From Streptomyces coeruleorubidus (GTDB lineage Bacteria; Actinomycetota; Actinomycetes; Streptomycetales; Streptomycetaceae), in assembly GCF_028885415.1 (NCBI RefSeq), contig NZ_CP118527.1, forward strand, positions 558,001 through 622,000: a DNA stretch of 64,000 nt, in the 5' to 3' direction. Position numbers and translations under genes: made by a program. A model generated the notes under the pieces. The model saw only the letters and a list, made by a program, of their open reading frames with translations. It was not told where the DNA came from and made no database searches. Below, one piece after another: positions 1-9,157 of this stretch (positions are counted from its first letter, which is position 1; every line of letters starts with the position of its first letter).

Positions 1-986
1 CGCCCGTGGTCCCGGGCTTCGGTGACACCGTCGGTGTAGAGCAGCAGCTGGTCACCTTCGTCGAAGGGAAGCTTGTGGAGGCTGGGCGCGTGACCGGTGA
101 GGGCGCGCAGTCCGAGAGGCGGTGACGGATGGGCGGGCTCCACGGGCGTGACGCTCCCGCAGGCACGCACCAGCAGCGGCGGCGTGTGCCCGCAGTTCAC
201 CACCTCCAGATGCCCGGCCTGCGGGTATCCGGCGACCACGGCCGTGACGAAGTCGTCGTGACCGAGGTTGCGCGCCAGGCTCCGCTCGATCCTGTCGACC
301 ACGGCGAGGAGATCGGGCTCGTCGTGGGCGGCCTCCCTGAAGACACCGAGCACCAGCGCGGCGGTCCCCACGGCGGGCAGCCCCTTGCCGCGCACATCGC
401 CGACGATCAGCCGCACCCCGTGCGGGGTGGGTATCAGGGCGTAGAGGTCCCCGCCGATACGGGCCTCGGCCGCCGCGGCGCTGTAGCGGACGGCCACCTG
501 GAACGGTCCGACGGTCGACGGCACGGGCTTGAGCAGCGCGTGCTGGGCGGTCTCCGCGACCGAGCGGACGGCCGCGAGCACCCGCTCCCGGCGCCCCCGC
601 AGGACGCCGGCCAGGCCGCTCGCGAGGGTGACGGCCACGAGGGCGGACAGTACGGCGGCCAGTTCCCGGCCCGGGATACCGTCCCGGATGCCGAGCGTCG
701 CGCCGAGTGCGACGGCGAGGAGGCCGACCGAGAGGACCCCGCGCGGCCCGTTGGTCGTGGCAGCGAGGGCCGGTCCGGCCGCGAGCAGGGGCAGCCAGAT
801 CATCCCGGCTCCGCCGACGAGGTCGACGAGCACGATGACGGTGACGATCACTACGGGCAGGACGGGTATACCGGCGGCCAGCTGCGCGAATGCGCGTCTG
901 CGGGCCGAGGCCCGGGCACCGGCCACTCGGTTCTTGAACGGCCGTACGGCCCAGTGGTCGTCACCAAGGTCTCGGGTGTGGGTCAT
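1..986 (-). CDS. PP2C/SpoIIE-family serine phosphatase, 3' end outside window
   Basis: My translation of the minus strand from the ATG at 986 gives an N-terminal membrane segment pair (residues ~33-100, rich in V/L/A/G) followed by a SpoIIE/PP2C-type phosphatase domain. Metal-site motifs are visible: GGDLYALI, VGDVRGKG and, near the window edge, LYTDGVTEARDHG. Such RsbU-like enzymes dephosphorylate anti-sigma-factor antagonists in partner-switching stress signalling; the membrane anchor suggests a surface-linked sensor. An AGGTGAGGA stretch lies about 10 bases upstream of the start. The reading frame is still open at base 1, so the last residues of the domain are missing here. Family assignment is firm; the signal and partner are unknown. 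Confidence 0.85.
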   Translation of the reverse strand, partial: MTHTRDLGDDHWAVRPFKNRVAGARASARRRAFAQLAAGIPVLPVVIVTVIVLVDLVGGAGMIWLPLLAAGPALAATTNGPRGVLSVGLLAVALGATLGIRDGIPGRELAAVLSALVAVTLASGLAGVLRGRRERVLAAVRSVAETAQHALLKPVPSTVGPFQVAVRYSAAAAEARIGGDLYALIPTPHGVRLIVGDVRGKGLPAVGTAALVLGVFREAAHDEPDLLAVVDRIERSLARNLGHDDFVTAVVAGYPQAGHLEVVNCGHTPPLLVRACGSVTPVEPAHPSPPLGLRALTGHAPSLHKLPFDEGDQLLLYTDGVTEARDHG

Positions 987-1100
987 GTCTGTATCCGTGG
1001 TCCTCACCTGTGAGCGGGGCGCCAGGCTGGGGCACACCCCGGAAATGTCTGTTTCATCCAGAAAACGGGGTGAGCTGGGACACCGGCAAGGAGCGGATTT

Positions 1101-1858
1101 TCAGATAGTGAGCGAGAGGCTCCTCGTCACGCGGCTCGCGGTCGGGAGCAGCCGTTCGCTGATCTCCGGAAGCCGGGAGAGCCGGTTCGCCGGCAGTGAG
1201 ACGCCGAGGGAGCCGAGTGTGTCCCCGCTGTAGACCGGGACGGCGACGCAGACCGTGCCGAGGGCGTACTCCTCCAGGTCCGTGACGGCCGGGGCCAGGG
1301 GTGAGGTGTCCAGCCGCCGGAGCAGTTCCGGCAGGCTGGTGACGGTCCGCGGGGTGAGGTCGGCGAGGTGGTGGCGGGAGAGGTAGTCCTTGCGGGACTC
1401 CTCGTCCAGTTCCCTGAGCACGGACTTGCCCAGTGCGGTCGCGTGTCCCGCGTCCTCGAAGCCCACCCAGAGATCGACGCGGGGCGTCCCGGGGCCGTCG
1501 ACGATCTCGGCGACCCGGATCTCGCCCTCCTCGTAGAAGGTGAGATAGGCGGGGTCGTGAGTTCGTCCCGCAGCGCGGCGAGCGTGGGCCGGACGCGGCT
1601 GAGCAGCGCCTGCGCGCGCCCCGTGGTCCGGATGCTCTGCAACTTGTCACCGAGGATGAACCCGCCGTCGTCCAGTTTCCGCACGTAGCCGTCGTGCACC
1701 AGCGTGCGCAGCAGGTGATAGGCGGTGGCCAGAGGCAGCCCGGTCTCACGCGCCAGCTGCTTCGCCGGCGCGCCGTTCTGGTGTGCGCTCACCGCCTCCA
1801 GCAGCCGCATGGCCCGCTGGACGGAGGTGATGAGCGTAGGGCCCTCTTGCGCACCCAT
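1101..1858 (-). pseudogene. IclR-family transcriptional regulator, single frameshift
   Basis: The first ~100 residues carry an IclR winged helix (LITSVQRAMRLLEAVSAH, then ARETGLPLATAYHLLRTL). The frame is lost near 1556, and the IclR effector domain continues in the next frame (GFEDAGHATALGKSVLREL, then LARHHLADLTPRT-like sequence and YALGTVCVAVPVY) to the TGA at 1101. Restoring one C at ~1556 (CTCACGGACCCC instead of CTCACGACCCC on the coding strand) gives a continuous 252-residue protein of normal IclR length. It may be a sequencing artefact rather than a dead gene. The start codon abuts the broken LacI gene upstream, so its own promoter would have to lie inside that remnant. Regulated target unknown. 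Confidence 0.8.
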
Positions 1859-1918
1859 ACGACCAGCGTGCGCCAGCGGTACGGCGTGGGCAAGGCCGGG
1901 GCGGCTGCCGGGCCCGAT

Positions 1919-2679
1919 GCCATGTCGTCGTTGGCGGCGAACACGGCGGTGACGTCACCGTCGGCGGCGAGGGCGCGGCCCGCCTCGTAGCCCGACGCGG
2001 CCGACCAGTCGCCGACGGGTACGGCCGGCCGCTCCCTGCCCCGCGCGGTGAGGGCACTGCGCCAGCCCTCCATGCGGTCCCGGGCGGCGAACCACCGTTC
2101 GGGGCCCGCGAGGTGGTGGACCGTGGTGTGGCCGAGGTCCAGCAGGTGTTCGGTGGCCGTGCGCGCGAGGAATTCGGCGCCGACGCCGGTGGCGACGGTC
2201 CGGGTGCCGCCGAACGTCGCCGGCGCGCCGAGGACGAGGACCGGCACGTCGACGCTGAGGGCGACCGCTCCCTCGTCGATGGGCTCGGAGACGACGATGC
2301 CGTCCACGCCCTGCTCCAGCAGCGACTCCACGGCGCCGACGACGCCGCCCGGATCGCCTTCGAGCGTGTTGACCATCCGGAGTGCGTATCCCGCGTCCCG
2401 CGCGGCCCGCTCGACGCCGATCAGGAGCGACGCGGGCCCGTAGAGGGCGGTGCCGAGCGTGACGACGCCGATGGAGCGGGTCCGCCCGGAGGCCAGTGCC
2501 CTGGCCGCGCTGTTCAGCCGGTAGCCGAGTTCCCCGGCCGCCTCCAGCACCCGGCGGTGCACCTCGTCGGAGACGTACGGCTCCCCGCTGAGCACCCTCG
2601 AAACCGTCTTCTGCGAGACGCCGGCCAGCCGGGCCACGTCCACGCTGCGCGGCGCGGGGCCGCCGGCCCGTCCTGCCAC
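1919..2679 (-). pseudogene. LacI-family regulator, C-terminus lost
   Basis: A GTG start at 2679, preceded by AGGTGA at a spacing of 6, opens a LacI helix-turn-helix (RSVDVARLAGVSQKTVSRVLSG) and the periplasmic-binding-protein-like sugar domain. Homology runs to FAANDDMA, the usual start of the last third of the domain, and then stops abruptly at about 1919. The open frame continues with unrelated Pro/Arg-rich residues to 1789, overlapping the IclR start. About 60-80 residues that complete the effector fold and dimer contacts are absent. This is a join between two sequences, not a one-base slip, so I read it as a deletion scar. The regulated gene was probably the glycosidase whose tail may survive just to the right. 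Confidence 0.75.
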
Positions 2680-2769
2680 TGGAAGTCACCTGGAACGCCG
2701 ACGGCACGCCGAACCCCGGCACCGCGGTGGGCCTGGGCGTACCGCTGACCGCGCCGTCGGGCGAGTAGC
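2670..2769 (+). pseudogene. Possible 3' tail of a secreted glycosidase (GH43-like)
   Basis: A short plus-strand frame reads LEVTWNADGTPNPGTAV and ends at the TAG at 2767-2769. The W-N-x-D-G-x-P-x-x-G-x-x-V pattern resembles the closing strands of GH43-type glycosidases. There is no start or upstream coding sequence: the frame runs directly into the 5' end of the divergent LacI gene. A LacI regulator divergent from a glycosidase is a common arrangement, so this may be what remains after a deletion. Only about 30 residues support the call, so it is tentative. Confidence 0.3.
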
Positions 2770-2868
2770 TCAAGGGGGCTGCCGCGAGGGACAGCGGCAC
2801 GCACACGACGACGGCCCGTCGGCGGTGAGCGCGACGGGCCGGTGTCGGGATGCGGGGAGTCGAGGGCG

Positions 2869-3332
2869 TCACCTCTGCACGTGGGACAGCCGCCGTGCCA
2901 CCAGGGGATGATCACCGCGGCGGCCACCACATGGGAGGCGGCGAGGACGATCTGGGTGGACGTGGCCGTGTGCGGGGCGACGGCCGGCCCGGCGAGGGAC
3001 AGTGCGGTGAGGACGACGGTGGTCACGGCGAAGGTGCGGGCGGGCCGCTGTGCCCAGCGGGCGAGCACCACGGCCAGGACGATCCCGGCGACCCCCCAGA
3101 ACAGCACGCCGCCGACGAAGCCGCCGACGGGGATCTCCGCGGCTTCCTCGGCCCCGGGGCTGGCCGCCTCCATCGGGACGCCCGCGGCCCGGGCGACGAG
3201 CGCGAACGCCTCCGTCACGACGGCACCGGCGAGCGTCGCCAGGACGCCGACCAGCCATACGGGGCGGGTGGAAAGGAAGCCGGGGGTGTGGGACTCGGTC
3301 CGGACCTGCGTCTGAGGGATCGTCACGCTCAT
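2869..3332 (-). pseudogene. DUF6069-like four-helix membrane protein, frameshift near the end
   Basis: Starting at the ATG at 3332 (GGAGAAGG 6 bases upstream), the protein shows four hydrophobic segments: VWLVGVLATLAGAVVTEAFAL, a GGFVGGVLFWGVAGIVLAVVL stretch, TFAVTTVVLTALSLAGPAV and IVLAASHVVAAAVIIP. This resembles the small actinobacterial DUF6069 family of unknown function. In the given sequence the frame slips in a GGGG run at 2904-2907; adding one base gives the expected ending LVARRLSHVQR and a stop at 2869 (154 residues). Only the last dozen residues are affected, so the protein is probably normal in the cell. Without the extra base the frame reads on into the region upstream of LacI. 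Confidence 0.7.
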
Positions 3333-3494
3333 GTCGCCTTCTCCTGCTCGGTGTTGGGGCTCGGTGCGCCTTACGGAGAGGTAGACCGGGCGACGCGCGG
3401 GAACTCATCGGTGAACCGAGGACCGAAACGACTGTTGGACCGAACGGCGCAAGTCGCCTGCACGAACCGGCGAGTCCAGGGAACGCGTCACACC

Positions 3495-5174
3495 ATGGAC
3501 CAGCCGATGAACCAGCACCCCCGCACGACCACCAGCCCCGCCGTCACGACCCTGGCCGATCCGCTGGTCAACAAGGGCACCGCCTTCAGCCGGCAGGAGC
3601 GCGCGGAGCTCGGTCTCGACGGGCTGCTGCCGCCCGCCGTGGAGACCCTGGACGAGCAGGTCGCGCGCGCCTACGAGGCGTTCCACGGCTACGACAAGCC
3701 CCTCAACCGGCACATCTATCTGCGTCAGCTCCAGGACACCAACGAGGTGCTCTTCTACCGTCTGGTCACCGAGTACCTGGAGGAGCTGCTGCCCGTCGTA
3801 TACACGCCGACGGTGGGTGAGGCCTGTCAGCGTTTCAGCGAGATCTACCGGCGGCCGCGCGGGCTGTTCCTGACGTGGGAGGACCGGCACCGCTTCCGGA
3901 ACATCCTGCGCAACCGCCCGCACCGCGACAAGGACGTGGACGTCATCGTCGTCACCGACGGGCAGCGCATCCTCGGCCTGGGCGACCAGGGCGTCGGCGG
4001 GATGGGCATCCCCATCGGCAAGCTCAGCCTCTACACGGCGATCGGCGGCATCCACCCCGCCCGCACCCTGCCGGTCCTGCTGGACGTCGGCACCGACAAC
4101 GAGGACCTGCTCCGCAATCCGCGCTACCTCGGCCGGCGCGCCCCCAGGCTGACCGGCGCCGAGTACGACGAGATGATCGAGGCCTTCGTGTCGGCGGTCG
4201 AGGCGGAGCTTCCCGGGACGCTGCTCCAGTGGGAGGACTTCGCCACCGCCCACGCCCATCCCATCCTCGCGCGCTACCGGGACCGGCTGCTCACCTTCAA
4301 CGACGACATCCAGGGCACGGCGGCCGTCACGCTCGGTGCCCTGTCCACCGCGGCGAACGTGTCCGGCACTCCGCTGTCCGAGCAGCGCCTGGTGATCCTG
4401 GGGGCGGGGTCGGCGGCCATCGGTGTCGCCGACATGATCCGGACGGCCATGATCGAGGAGGGTCTGTCCGAGGACGAGGCCACGGCACGGTTCTGGATCC
4501 TCGACGTCGACGGCCTGCTGGTGCGGTCGCGCACGGAACTGACCCCGCAGCAGCGGACGTTCGCGCGCGACGACAACGAGGTGACCGGCTGGGACGGCAC
4601 CGGCCTCGGCGAGGTGGTGCGCCGCGTCGAGCCGACGGCGCTCATCGGGCTGTCGACCGCTCATGGCGCGTTCACCGAGGAGATCGTGCGGCAGATGGCC
4701 TCGACCTGCGAACGGCCCGTCATCTTCCCGCTCTCCAACCCCACCTCCCACTCCGAGGCCGAGCCCGCCGACCTCACCCGCTGGACAGACGGCCGCGCGC
4801 TGATCGCCACCGGCTCGCCCTTCCCGCCGCTGACGGTGGACGGGCACGAGGTGCCCGTGGCGCAGTCGAACAACGTGTACGTCTTCCCGGCCATGGGGCT
4901 CGCGGTGACCGCGAGCCGCGCCACGCGCGTCACCGACCGCATGATGGTGGCCGCCGCCCGGGCCGTCGCCGAGTGCGCGGTACGGGCCGCGCACGGCGAG
5001 GACGGTCCCGTGCCGCTGCTGCCGCCCCTGACCGGGATGCGCGAGTCCGCTCGCGAGATCGCCCTGGCCGCGGCACTCGCCGCCGTCGAGGACGGGGTGG
5101 CCCCGCGGGCGACGGAGGCGGAACTGCGCGAGGCGATCGCGAAGACGCAGTGGACACCGCGGTACGAGGCCTAG
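3495..5174 (+). CDS. NAD-type malic enzyme (oxidative decarboxylation of malate)
   Basis: This 559-residue cytoplasmic enzyme converts malate to pyruvate and CO2 with reduction of NAD(P). It has the long-form architecture: an N-terminal domain with LPVVYTPTVGEACQRFSEIY, a metal/substrate region with FNDDIQGTAAVTLGAL, and a Rossmann domain with VILGAGSAAIGVADMI. The catalytic neighbourhood VVTDGQRILGLGDQGVGGMG is intact. I chose the ATG at 3495 (MDQPMNQ) because upstream in-frame sequence is Arg/Gly-rich and shows no homology. The gene stands alone between a divergent membrane protein and the Lrp remnant. It belongs to the eukaryote-like, ~560-residue SfcA/MaeA class rather than the short MaeB class. 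Confidence 0.95.
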   Translation: MDQPMNQHPRTTTSPAVTTLADPLVNKGTAFSRQERAELGLDGLLPPAVETLDEQVARAYEAFHGYDKPLNRHIYLRQLQDTNEVLFYRLVTEYLEELLPVVYTPTVGEACQRFSEIYRRPRGLFLTWEDRHRFRNILRNRPHRDKDVDVIVVTDGQRILGLGDQGVGGMGIPIGKLSLYTAIGGIHPARTLPVLLDVGTDNEDLLRNPRYLGRRAPRLTGAEYDEMIEAFVSAVEAELPGTLLQWEDFATAHAHPILARYRDRLLTFNDDIQGTAAVTLGALSTAANVSGTPLSEQRLVILGAGSAAIGVADMIRTAMIEEGLSEDEATARFWILDVDGLLVRSRTELTPQQRTFARDDNEVTGWDGTGLGEVVRRVEPTALIGLSTAHGAFTEEIVRQMASTCERPVIFPLSNPTSHSEAEPADLTRWTDGRALIATGSPFPPLTVDGHEVPVAQSNNVYVFPAMGLAVTASRATRVTDRMMVAAARAVAECAVRAAHGEDGPVPLLPPLTGMRESAREIALAAALAAVEDGVAPRATEAELREAIAKTQWTPRYEA

Positions 5175-5252
5175 ACACGCGTCGGACGGACGGCGTTGTC
5201 CGGATGCGAGCGCACCGACCGTCTGAGGCAGGAGGAGATTCAGCTCAGGACG

Positions 5253-5732
5253 TCAGTCACGCAGCCACGGCGCGAGCATCCCGCCCCGCCTCAGCGCGCC
5301 GAGGACCATCGACACGTCCACCGACACCGCCTCGCGCAACCACGAGGAACGCGTGACGAAGTCGTGGAGCGCCGCCTCGTCGGGAAAGGCGGTCAGAACC
5401 AGCAGCTGGCGTTCGCCGGTGACGAAGCTGACGTAGCGGACGTGCGGGGACCCGGCGAGCGCCGCCGTCACCGCATCGACCTCCGACGGCACGGCCCGCA
5501 CCCACAGCACCGCCTCCACCGGCAGTCCGAGCAGCACCGGTTCGATCACAGCTCGGACGCGGACCCGCCCGGCCCTGCGCAGGGCACCCAGCCGGCGCCG
5601 GGCGGTGGCCCCGGACACTCCGGCCACCCGGGCCAGTTCGTCGAACGTGCACCGCCCGTCCCCGGCCAGGGCGTTCACCAGCAGCCGGTCGGACCGGGAG
5701 AGTTCACCGGCACCGTCGAACGGGGGCGACAC
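5253..5732 (-). CDS. Lrp/AsnC-family regulator, probably 5'-truncated
   Basis: The C-terminal frame contains one AsnC-type HTH (LSRSDRLLVNALAGDGR, then ARVAGVSGATARRRLGAL) and an RAM/Lrp ligand domain (VRYVSFVTGERQLLVLTAF). A GTG at 5732 could start a 159-residue protein of ordinary Lrp length. However, the sequence resembles the second half of the long two-HTH Lrp proteins of Streptomyces, and the sequence immediately upstream is the middle of a divergent amino-acid dehydrogenase gene. I therefore think its first half and promoter were deleted. Lrp regulators next to D-amino-acid dehydrogenases usually control them. Confidence 0.65.
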   Translation of the reverse strand: MSPPFDGAGELSRSDRLLVNALAGDGRCTFDELARVAGVSGATARRRLGALRRAGRVRVRAVIEPVLLGLPVEAVLWVRAVPSEVDAVTAALAGSPHVRYVSFVTGERQLLVLTAFPDEAALHDFVTRSSWLREAVSVDVSMVLGALRRGGMLAPWLRD

Positions 5733-5759
5733 GTCCGCCGACGCGGGACGGCCAGCCGT

Positions 5760-6500
5760 CCGCGCCGGGTGGCGGGGGCGGCGGCGCGCGAGTTCGAGCC
5801 CGCGCTCTCGTCGCGAGTCGACGCGGCCGTGCGGCTGCACGGCCAGCGTCACCTCGACCCGGGGGCGTTCGTCTTGGCGTCGGCCGACGCGGTCCGCGGC
5901 CGGGGCGGGAAGATCGTCACGGGCCTGGAGGTCACCCGTGTACGGGACCTGGGCACCGGGGTCGTCGCCCTCGCCCGGGACGGCACGTCCGTGCATGCCG
6001 ACGCGGCCGTCCTCGCCCCCGGAGCCTGGCTCGGCCGACTGGCCGCGCCCTTCGGTGTGCGCACCCCGGTGCAGTCCGGACGCGGCTACAGCTTCTCCCT
6101 GCCTCCGGGCGGGCTGCCCACCCGGCCCACGTACTTCGCCGAGCGGCGAGTGGTCTGCACACCGCTCGGGGACCGGGTGCGGGTGGTGGGAATGATGGAG
6201 TTCACGGCACCCGACCGCCCTGCCGGCCCCCGCCGTATCGAGGCGATCGTCAACTCGGTCCGTGATCTGCTCCCTTCGGCCGGCCTCACCCACCGCACCG
6301 ACGAGTGGGCCGGCCCCCGCCCGTGCACGGCCGACGGCCTGCCCATGGTCGGCCCGACCCGCTCGCCCCGGGGCCACGTCTGCGGGGGCCACGGCATGTG
6401 GGGCATCGCCCTGGGCCCCCTCAGCGGCAAGTTGCTGGCGGAGTCGATCGTCACGGGCCGCCGGGCGGCCGAGTTGACGGCGCTGCATCCGCTGCGGTGA
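5760..6500 (+). pseudogene. FAD-dependent D-amino-acid dehydrogenase/glycine oxidase, 5' half missing
   Basis: The plus strand encodes the C-terminal half of a DadA-like flavoprotein: REFEPALSSRVDAAVRL, HLDPGAFVLASADAVRG, the substrate domain GRGYSFSLPPGGLPTRPTY, and the terminal FAD contact GHVCGGHGMWGIALGPLSGK. The N-terminal dinucleotide-binding GxGxxG region, about 150-170 residues, is absent and no start codon with a plausible ribosome site precedes the homologous part. The missing end faces the equally shortened Lrp gene, so one deletion could have removed both 5' ends and the shared promoter. Without the FAD fold the product should be inactive. Confidence 0.7.
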
Positions 6501-6525
6501 GACAGGCCCGGGCTCGACCCGCCGG

Positions 6526-8263
6526 TCAGTGGCCGCCCCGGTGTGCGTGGGCTTCGGCGAGGAGGAGGTAGCCGGCGGCGGTCCAGGTGTAGGCGCGGTC
6601 GCGCAGCCCCGTGCCCGTGAGGGCGTCGAAGTTCTCGGCGAAGCCGTGGGTCTCGCACAGGGCGCGGAAGCGGGCGCTGATGTCGTCGGCGAGCCGGTGG
6701 TGGCCGGCGCGGCGCAGGCCGTCCTCGATGAGGACGGTGGCGGGGGCCCAGACGGGGCCGCGCCAGTAGCCGTCGGAGAGGTAGTGCGGTGAGGTGGGCA
6801 GTTCGGTGGCGAGGCCGTACGGGGTCAGGTGGGCCTTGATGTGGTCGGCCAGTGCGCTGCAGACCTCGCCGGGCAGGTGCTCGCCCAACACGATGGGCAT
6901 CAGGTCGAGGAGACTGGAGCTGCTCCAGGTGTGCCCGGTGGCGGCTCCCCGGGCGAGGAACCGTTCGCCGGTCCAGAGTTCGTCCAGCAGCGCCGACTGG
7001 ATGTCGTGTGCCGTTCGCGTCCACCGGCTCGCTTCGTCCGGCTTCCGCAACTCCGCGGCAAGATCAGCGAGTTCATGCAGTTGCAGGACGAGGAAGGCGG
7101 CCAGGTCGGCGGTGACGACCACCCGCTCGGGGTCGAAGGTGGTGGCGTTGTCCCAGCCGCTGTCGTTGCCGTGCTGGTAGTGGGGCAGGACGGCACCGGG
7201 TGCGCGCCGCGCGGTGAGCCAGAAGTCCGTCCAGCGGACCAGCCGGTCGTACATCTCGGCCAGTTCCGCCCGGCTGGGAGCCACCGGCAGCCGACGGCGC
7301 AGATGGCCCGACGCCCAGCCGTGGACGGGCGGTTTGACGAAGTTGTGGAGGACCTCGGAGTGGGTGACGGAGTCGGGCAGGGCTCCGCTGCCGTCCTGGT
7401 GGTCGAAGGGCAGGGCGAACTGGTCCGTGGCCAGTTCGGGACAGCCCGGGGCCAGCGCCAGGGCGTTGAAGCAGTGGTCCCAGCTCCAGACCTTGTCCAT
7501 CCAGTGCTTGGACATGAGTACGGCGGGCCGGGAGACGAGTCCGGCCGGGCGTACGGTCGCCGACCAGAGGACGTAGGCGGCGAGTTCGGCGGCCGGGGTG
7601 GCGGAGGAACGCCAGGGGGCCACCGCGTCGACGAAGTCCGCGAAGGACCCGCGCGCCGCCGCCACGATCTCGCCGAAGGCGGCCGAGGACGCGTACGGCG
7701 GGCGAGCGGTGTCCACTTCCTCGATGGCGATCTCCCACCCGCCGTCCGCCGCCTCGGCCAGGGCGAGACCTCGGTCGCCGCTGCCCAGGGCCTGGGCCCC
7801 GGCGGTGCGGGCGATACGGCCGGACAGGACGGTGATGCGGTAGCGGCGTCCCGTCTCGTACGACGTGAACACGTGCGCGCCCGCTGCCGGGTCGTGGAAG
7901 AAGTACGTCCCGCTGAACGGCGTCAGGACCTGCGCTGCCGCGAAGACGCCGATGTCCAGGCCGCTCCCCGCAGGCGTACGGTGTCCGGCGACTCGTAGGC
8001 GAGGTCGATGCGCCCGGCCGGGCCGACCCAGCTGAGCAGTCCCGGTGTCGCCTCGACGCGGGTGTCGGCGCGCTCGCCCGTCGCCGGGTCCAGGGGACGA
8101 GGCGGAGGACGGCGTGCATGCCGTTCTGGTGCGAGACGAGGTGGAGGTCCTCGGCGTAGGTCTTCTCCGCCACCACGGGTGAGATGCCGAACCAGGATCC
8201 GAACGTGCTGAACGGGATGTCGTGGACGGAGAAGGCAGGTCCGGACGACGGGGCGGCGGTCAT
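6526..8263 (-). pseudogene. GH63/MGH1-like glycoside hydrolase, two frameshifts
   Basis: From the ATG at 8263 the protein begins PAFSVHDIPFSTFGSWFGIS. It loses frame at a GGGG run (8093-8096), continues as LDPATGERADTRVEATPGLL in a second frame, and slips again near 7961 into the long third frame. That frame holds the (alpha/alpha)6-barrel motifs HWMDKVWSWDHCFNALAL, DSGWDNATTF and YWRGPVWAPATVLIEDGL. One added base at each point yields 579 residues. Such enzymes hydrolyse alpha-glucosides or mannosyl-glycerate-type sugars inside the cell; no signal peptide is visible. It is the last gene of the ABC importer operon and probably processes the imported sugar. Both slips are in G/C runs, so it is likely intact in reality. 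Confidence 0.75.
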
Positions 8264-8332
8264 GAAGGCGTGACTCGTTTCTCGAGCAGGGATCGTCGGC
8301 AGAAGGGGAGGTCCGCGGGAGTTCGCGGGAGG

Positions 8333-9157
8333 TCAGTCCTTGACGGCTCCGGCGGTCACACCGGCGGCGACGTAGCGCTGGGCGAGGACGAGGATCACCG
8401 TGGCGGGCAGTGAGGCCACGACGGCGGTGGCCATGATGGCGTTCCACTCCTGGTTGTTGTTGCCGATGTAGTGGTAGATGCCGAGGGTGATCGGCTCGTG
8501 GGCGCCGCCGCCCGCCAGGGTGCTGGCGAAGACGAAGTCGGACCAGGACCACAGGAACGCGAACAGGGACACCGTGACGACGGCGTTGCGGCTCATCGGC
8601 AGGACGATGGACCGGAAGGTGGTCAGGGGCCCGGCGCCGTCCATCGTCGCGGCCTGGAGCAGTTCGCCGGGGATGCCGGACATGAACGCGGTGAAGATGA
8701 GGACGGCGAAGGGGACGGCCAGGGTGGAGTCGGCGACGATCAGGCCGGGCACGGACTGGAGCAGGCCGAGCTGGAGGTAGATGGCGTAGAAGCCCATCGC
8801 CATGATGATGCCGGGGATCATCTGGGCGACCAGGAAGAGGAAGCCGAGCACGCCGCCGCCGCGCGGGCGCAGTTTGGCCAGGGCGTAGCCGGCGGGTGCG
8901 GCGAGGGCGACGGTCAGGACGACGGTGCCCAGGCCTATGACGAGGCTGGTGGCGAGGTAGGGCAACTGCTCGTCCAGGACGGTGCGGTAACCGGCCAGGG
9001 TGCCGTTCAGCGGCAGCAGGTCCGGCGGGCTCTTGCGCATGTCCTGGTCGCGGGTGAAGGACACGTTGAGCATCCAGTACACCGGGAAGAGCATGATCGC
9101 GGTCAGCAGCAGCCCGATGGCCGTCTTCCACGACGTGCGGCTGGGGCTTCGGTTCAT
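8333..9157 (-). CDS. Carbohydrate ABC transporter permease, MalG type
   Basis: This 274-residue inner-membrane protein has six hydrophobic segments (first: IGLLLTAIMLFPVYWMLNVSF). It has the EAA-loop motif LLQAATMDGAGPLTTFRSIV, which docks onto the ATPase subunit. The N-terminal extracytoplasmic loop (FTRDQDMRKSPPDLLPLNG) is typical of the CUT1 MalG class. Its ATG overlaps the stop of the upstream permease by four bases, indicating translational coupling. No ATPase gene is present in the operon; in Streptomyces CUT1 importers usually share the MsiK ATPase encoded elsewhere. Confidence 0.92.
   Translation of the reverse strand: MNRSPSRTSWKTAIGLLLTAIMLFPVYWMLNVSFTRDQDMRKSPPDLLPLNGTLAGYRTVLDEQLPYLATSLVIGLGTVVLTVALAAPAGYALAKLRPRGGGVLGFLFLVAQMIPGIIMAMGFYAIYLQLGLLQSVPGLIVADSTLAVPFAVLIFTAFMSGIPGELLQAATMDGAGPLTTFRSIVLPMSRNAVVTVSLFAFLWSWSDFVFASTLAGGGAHEPITLGIYHYIGNNNQEWNAIMATAVVASLPATVILVLAQRYVAAGVTAGAVKD

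Noticed and set aside
2850..3494. Start of the malic enzyme at 2850
   Set aside because: The upstream part is Asp/Gly-rich antisense of the DUF6069 gene; homology begins at the ATG at 3495.
3405..4994. A 529-residue minus-strand frame across the malic enzyme
   Set aside because: Antisense shadow with His/Asp/Gly-rich composition and no motif.
5175..5252. A terminator between malic enzyme and the Lrp gene
   Set aside because: No stem longer than six bases could be found in the 78-base gap.
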